Positions 59,143-64,000 of a DNA stretch of 64,000 nucleotides are shown in pieces (the first letter of the stretch is position 1; the number at the start of each line of letters is the position of its first letter). A program made the position numbers and the translations under genes. The notes below the pieces were generated by a model. That model did not search any database. It was not told where the DNA came from and worked only from the letters and a program-made list of their open reading frames with translations. Origin of the DNA: Scilla litardierei (lineage: Eukaryota; Streptophyta; Magnoliopsida; Asparagales; Asparagaceae); NCBI GenBank assembly GCA_030789695.1, contig CM061134.1, forward strand, positions 63,477,370-63,541,369, written 5' to 3'.

Positions 59143-59414
59143 GAGCCTCGAACTGACAGTAGAATCAAGCGTCTTACCGAGGTCAAGATACAGAATAAAT
59201 GCAAACAATGAATATGCTTCCGATGTGACGAGAAGTTCACTCCAAGTCATTATTGCCGGGACCGCTCTCTCCAACTCCTGACGATCGAGGATGACGACGG
59301 TATATCAGCTAAGGAAGAGCCAGGAGGGGACGAGCACATCCAATTGGAGTAGCGTGTCTCATGGATTTCGTCACACCACCTTGAGGACAAGGTGGTTCTT
59401 CGGGGACTGAGTAA
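59143..59414 (+). pseudogene. Gypsy gag zinc knuckle and pol tail
   Basis: CFRCDEKFTPSHYC is a CCHC zinc knuckle (about 59214-59256), followed by LQLLTIEDDDG. From 59362, WISSHHLEDKVVLRGL matches the tail of gypsy pol. The two are separated by only about 90 bp, so pol was deleted. The end doubles as the polypurine tract. Confidence 0.8.
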
Positions 59415-59786
59415 CGATACGATCGCAATCTGCGGGGGCATCTTCGTAATATTTTGAGAACATTGGCCAAATTTTAATTTTAGGCATTAGGGGCAATTTT
59501 GGTAATTTTTGCAATTCCCCAAAAATAGCCATTATAAATAAATGACGGCTAGGGTTAGGAAATGGAGATTGATTATTTTGAAAGAAACCTTCTAGGAGTT
59601 GATTGAAAACATATTCCCTGGAGATTTAGGCTTCGATCTCGAATATAAAGCTAGAAGAGCGGCCTTCTCTCGAAAGTGGTCCACTAACTTATTAGTTACA
59701 TTCGCAAATCCAATAAAAATCTCACCTTTTCCCCAAATCTTCCAAAACCTCTAATTTTACCCCTATTTCTCTTGCGAATCGCATCA
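59415..59786 (+). repeat. Gypsy 3' LTR
   Basis: 372 bp, opening CGATACGATCGC (one change from TG) and ending GAATCGCATCA before the TATTA duplication. Confidence 0.85.
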
Positions 59787-59791
59787 TATTA

Positions 59792-60590
59792 TGTATTTGA
59801 TAATTCCAATATATATTTTGATGATTATCAAATCATATTATTATGCTAACATGTGTTATATAGCTATATGTGAAGCATATGTTGATGTGTCAAGGCTCAA
59901 GCTTTTAGACATCCTTGGCAAATGGCATGGTCTTTATCAGCACAGTAATCGTGCTCAAAAGTGTTATTGTATCCTTGAAGCAGTTACAACCGCTTATATT
60001 TTTTGATTTTTTTTAAAAGTTGAAACCTAGCTCTATTTATAGGAAATCACCTATCATTCATTCAGAATTCTTAGCTCATTGCATGATTAGAGTTTCTTTG
60101 TTCTCTTTAGCCAAATTCTTGAAAAGGTTATCATGAATTTCTACTCTTCCCAATTTCATAATCCTAAATAGAAATCCACTCCTAGCCTCATTTGATGCAT
60201 ATGCACGTCCACTCAAGGTTATAAGAGATCTTGTACAAGTGATTTACTATAAGTTACCCTCAGGATATTGAGGGTGGAGAAGTTTGCTCCCTGGTGTTGA
60301 GAATAGTTGATCTTAAGGTGTTGAGAGTTGTTGTGTGATTGATAATGTTGGGTTATCAAGTTGTATACTTTACTTTTACACATTTGCAACAGTGAGATAG
60401 TGGAAAATCTCAACGGGAAATGAGAACTGGAGTAGGTTTGAAGGACCGAATCAAGGTAAATTCCTATATTTATGATTGATCATCTTTCTGGTTTGATTGT
60501 TTATACTTTTTATTATTACAGTACATTTGTAATTTTCGCTGCACGTATTACTACAAATTTACCTTTTATTTTACTTAATAATAATCGTCA
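59792..60590 (+). repeat. SIRE-like Copia 3' LTR
   Basis: TGTATTTGATAATTCCAATA start, CTATTTATAGG box near 60032, and a U5 word GATAGTGGAAAATCTCAACG followed by GGAGTAGGTTTGAAGGACCG, usual for SIRE/Maximus elements. Its polypurine tract lies at 51505-51519, separated by the gypsy insertion. The 3' border is approximate. Confidence 0.65.
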
Positions 60591-61490
60591 TTGTTTAGTG
60601 TGTAAGAGATCATCCACATGGGTCCAACAAGGCGACCATGTCCAATCAACGTCAAAGAATGTATTCATTCTATAGTGACATTGATCTGAATATAGAAGTT
60701 CTTTTCTTGATGCACCCTTCAAAAAACATACTATCCAGAGTACAGCCTTCCAGTGGTCTATACGTGGACCTGACATGAACTGGCTAAATATGTTGATTGG
60801 TTACGCAATATCAAGCTGAGACTGGGTAAGCTAGTTGAGCTTTCTCAAGTCTATTATATTATCCGAAATCATCCATCTGATCTAGTAGCTATTTTGAGTT
60901 TTAATCCATTAGAGAGCTGATTGATCGGTATCCTGATCGTTTTTCCTTGAAGAGACTATCTAGTATATATTTCCTCTGAGATAATACAATACATTCACGT
61001 GATCTACCTACATATATCTCCTCGAGAACCTTAGTCTGGAAACATCTTTACAGGTGCACCTTTAGAGCTCCAAATTCCTTAACATCCCCAGTGATCATTA
61101 TGTCATCAATATAGAGCATTAGCAAAATTGGTCTCTCTTGATGCACTCGAAAGAATACTGAGTAATTTTTCTTAGCCCTTTACATACCAAATTCCTAAAG
61201 ACCAAATTCCTAAAGCACAGTAGTAAATCTATTAAACCATGCTCAATGAGATTGTTTCATCATTCATGACATACGACGAGCATTTTAATCGACAAACTTT
61301 TTGAGACTCCCTCTGAGTAATACAAACATTCTCATCAAGAACACAATTAAGAAATTTATTTTGATATCCAACTATTGTAGGGAACAATGATAGGTGGCAA
61401 CAAGTGAAATGAGAAGATGAACTAAAGTTAATTTTGCTATTAAGTATCCAAACCGTCAATACCATAAACTTGGAAGTAACCATTTTCAAC
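60591..61490 (-). pseudogene. Copia reverse transcriptase and RNase H remnant
   Basis: FLNCVLDENVCITQ and KVCRLKCSSYVMNDE (61360-61245) are the Copia palm entry. LYIDDIMITGD near 61112-61080 is the active-site YVDD block. HWKAVLWIVCFLKGASRKELLYSD near 60755-60690 with FFDVDWT is the RNase H entry. Stops and gaps lie between them. Confidence 0.8.
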
Positions 61491-61518
61491 TAGCTTTCAA
61501 CATGATCAATAGTCCATC

Positions 61519-62532
61519 CAATGTTTTAAATATCGGTCTGATATCGTTAATATTAGCCACAATTGTGGTTTTTGAGGTCTCTGCTACCGATTTAAGCCTT
61601 TGATATCGGTTTCCAATATTGAACTCAATTGCAACTTAATATGGAATATCGGTCGATATTTCGATCGCTATACCGGTTTCAACTATCATCATATTTTCAT
61701 TATTTTAGCTAATGTGTCTTAGTCATATCAAACCAATTAACTAATTGGATTTGACCCGATAACTCCCTAATTCATTTAAATATTTCCCTAATTTCATTCA
61801 ATTTTCAGCCTTAATTTTGCTCTACCACATCATTTTACTCTCGATGACAACTCAACAACTCTATTTTTGGTAGGTTAACATTAAAGTTTGTGGCAACATA
61901 TCTTAACTATATACTTTGTTTTAGATCTTTAAAGATCCAAACTTTAAGATATTACTTATAATATGTTTTTAGTAAACATAACTGCTACAAAGAGAGTATA
62001 TAAATATTGACTAGCATATTCTCTTTTGGTATTACTAATCTAAAAATGAGTTCATGCGTTATTTCTATTCTACAATTTAGGATCAACTGTTTTAAATTTT
62101 TTTGGTAATACTTTTCTCTATTGTATCATTATTTTTAAAGGCAATGTGTTGGTTTTTTTTATTTAAGTTCTTTGATAGCTCAGTTCATTTCTTATGTATG
62201 TTAGAGTCTTATGATGAATTAGTTCCTTATTAATTGTAGTTAAATGTGACGTATTGAGATAAATATACCTTAAACATTCTTTAATGTGAGTATATGATTC
62301 ATATATAGTAAGATATATGCATGGTATGCATATGACATCTATTTGTATCATCTGACATTATATTCTGATATTTAGTCCGGGAATGCATGGTATGCATATG
62401 ACTTCTATATTTATCCTCTGACATGATATTACGATATTTAATCAATATCCCTGATATACCCAGATATCCTCTATCTGATATCATATTTTTTAAAATCCGA
62501 TACGAGATTGATATCTGATATTTAAAACACTG
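61519..62532. mobile_element. hAT-like non-autonomous element
   Basis: The ends CAATGTTTTAAATATCGG and ATATCTGATATTTAAAACACTG are inverted repeats, and CARTGTTTTAAATATC is typical of plant hAT families. The flanks AGTCCATC and ATTCCATT agree at six of eight bases. Many GATATC/CGATAT words fill the ends. There is a ~87-bp tandem duplication at 62310-62440. No coding capacity. Confidence 0.75.
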
Positions 62533-62784
62533 ATTCCATTATGATTCAGCTTCATTGTAAAGAATTATTTAAAACACTAGTTCCATCATGTAAAAAAATT
62601 CTTACAGTTCAATGATTCTATGGTCTTACTAATTGATATCAAATAAAATGGGAAATCAGGTAAATAATATACAGATTGTAGTGACATGTTAGGTGTTACA
62701 CATGCAGTGCTAACATCATGAACAAACAAACAAATCTATTTGCCAAAGTGACACTAGGCAATGAAGAACTAAATTCAAAAGAAA

Positions 62785-63950
62785 TGTTAGAATTACCAGT
62801 CATATGGTAGGAGGCCCCTGAATCTATTACCTAGTTTTAGAACACTTAGGAGGAAATGAAAACATTAGAGTTATTGGATTCGTCCAGTGTAGTTGTAGGG
62901 CCTAAAAAGGAGAAGACATTGACTCTTGAAACTACTGGAATGTCATCCATTTATCATACTGTTCCTGGATAAAATCAGTCATGTATACCGGACTCATGTA
63001 CATAAGAAATATGTGCTGATTGAGGACCTGACATTCTATTTTGTACCCACAATCTACTTTGTATGCCCTACCTTACAGTAATGGCATACTCTGCTATTAC
63101 CATCAGATAAGACTCACACAGACTCACACAGTCCAATCCATTAGTGCCTTCATGACCCACTCCAACTGGACACTATCCACGATCCATGCCACGAGTCGCT
63201 CCACGATCTTCCCTTGGTCCGCGAGGTCATCTTGATGAACTGCTAATGTAGTACGGTCATTTGCACATGTTATGAAAGAATCGTTTGGTAATATTCTCCG
63301 AAGTAGGCTAAGTCTCCGACATGGAGTTGTTCGCTAAAACTCCTTATCACATACAACCGTGCACACACACAAACTTATGGTAAAGTTCTAAAGAATCCGG
63401 GTATAAATATGTGTTTCCATTGCATGTTCTTTTTTTGCACATCAGCACTTGCTTGAAATAATGATTTCAACTCTTCGCACAATCATATGTAGTCAACGTA
63501 GGTTGGGCAAGAGTCTGATTCTCCTTTTGACTCTTTCAGAACAACTCCTGTTACACCTCGTATGATTTGTTCAGTTTGTTTGTCCCTATATAGAGCTCCA
63601 TTAGACACTCTTATAGTTATTTGACGATGGTCGTATGTGAAACCATGGCCTACTATATCTTCATACTGTGTGCTATCGGATTTTAAGACTTGCATCATCA
63701 TATTTTTATTCTACGGTCTTCATGTTTGGAGGATCATCTACAAGATAAATCTTCTTTTCTCTGTTGATAATATGCTTCTCAACGAGTCTTCATCATTATA
63801 GGTAAGTGGTTTCATTTACCAGTAGCCAATCAGTTTCCATCAGTGATCTTCCTGAATACAAACTCTTGAACTACATGTTTGACCTTGAACTTTTTCTCTT
63901 TAGCCATACCTAATCAAGCAACCCGTTAAATCCAACAAGATAAATCACAT
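62785..63950 (-). pseudogene. Copia gag, zinc knuckle and protease remnant
   Basis: IDSGASYHMTGNSN on the minus strand near 62830-62790 is the Copia protease active-site block, with its Asp-Ser-Gly kept. CHYCKVGHTK near 63080-63050 is a CCHC knuckle whose last part is broken by a stop. A lysine-rich start (MAKEKKFKVKHVV) lies at about 63908. The capsid core is too decayed to assign residue by residue. Confidence 0.65.
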
Positions 63951-64000
63951 TCCCAACCTATTATCCTTCCTCAGGATCACATCCTTACACCTTGCACATA

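Larger units (their letters stand above)
51525..59786 (+). mobile_element. Gypsy element with gag only, split by a hAT and a solo LTR
   Basis: LTRs at 51525-51882 and 59415-59786 share GATCGCAATCTG.GGGGCATC and end GATCGCATCA-like. TATTA flanks the element (51520-51524 and 59787-59791). Without its two insertions the internal part is only about 1.7 kb. Gag pieces end at a zinc knuckle, and the last dozen residues typical of the pol end (SHHLEDKVVLRGL) follow soon after. Protease to chromodomain is therefore deleted. Confidence 0.88.
60591..63950 (-). mobile_element. Decayed Copia element on the minus strand
   Basis: From high to low coordinates: gag-like frame (63950-63480), zinc knuckle (63100-63045), protease site (62830-62785), reverse transcriptase pieces (61490-61040) and RNase H (60830-60590). 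Integrase is essentially absent, and a hAT-like element fills 61519-62532. LTRs were not identified. Confidence 0.75.

Overview
This is nuclear DNA of a flowering plant with a repeat-rich genome. The evidence is plant-type GT-AG splicing of a conserved gene, angiosperm LTR-retrotransposon clades (Athila, Tekay/Del and SIRE-like), a BED-finger hAT transposon, a LINE, foldback MITEs and a decayed plastid-like tRNA copy. The species cannot be named from the sequence. Very long introns would fit a magnoliid or a woody dicot, but that is a guess.

The only host gene recognised is on the + strand: the middle of NAA35/MAK10, the auxiliary subunit of the NatC N-terminal acetyltransferase. Six exons (2377-2535, 2613-2780, 14348-14498, 43337-43416, 49059-49331, 49488-49631) join in phase into about 325 codons without a stop. 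The first exon or exons lie upstream of the window. The C-terminal exons lie beyond 49631, probably beyond the window. Introns of about 11.6, 28.8 and 5.6 kb are filled with transposons, so most of the window is intron.

Layout. 1-2376: AT-rich repeats and foldback elements in (TA)n tracts. 2781-14347: a decayed Copia element (5938-10670) and several MITEs. 14499-43336: a plastid-like trnQ relic, a Tekay LTR (15918-18555) carrying a MULE-type MITE, an Athila element (18556-37151), a second Tekay LTR piece (37180-38061) and more MITEs. Inside the Athila element sit a young gag-only retrotransposon with 2.8-kb LTRs (26980-33657, target duplication TATTT) and a LINE tail. 43417-49058: two minus-strand gypsy derivatives. 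49632-64000: a SIRE-like Copia end split by a gypsy element (51525-59786, duplication TATTA). That gypsy element is itself split by a hAT transposon (52575-55970, duplication GGTGTCGG) and a solo Tekay LTR (56740-59142, duplication GAGCC). Last comes a minus-strand Copia relic split by a hAT-like element (61519-62532).

A common thread is missing polymerase. Apart from Athila, the LTR elements whose outline can be traced keep gag or fragments and have lost reverse transcriptase, so they would depend on enzymes supplied in trans. The most unusual single observation is a 68-nt intron-like insertion inside the gag gene of the young gag-only element.
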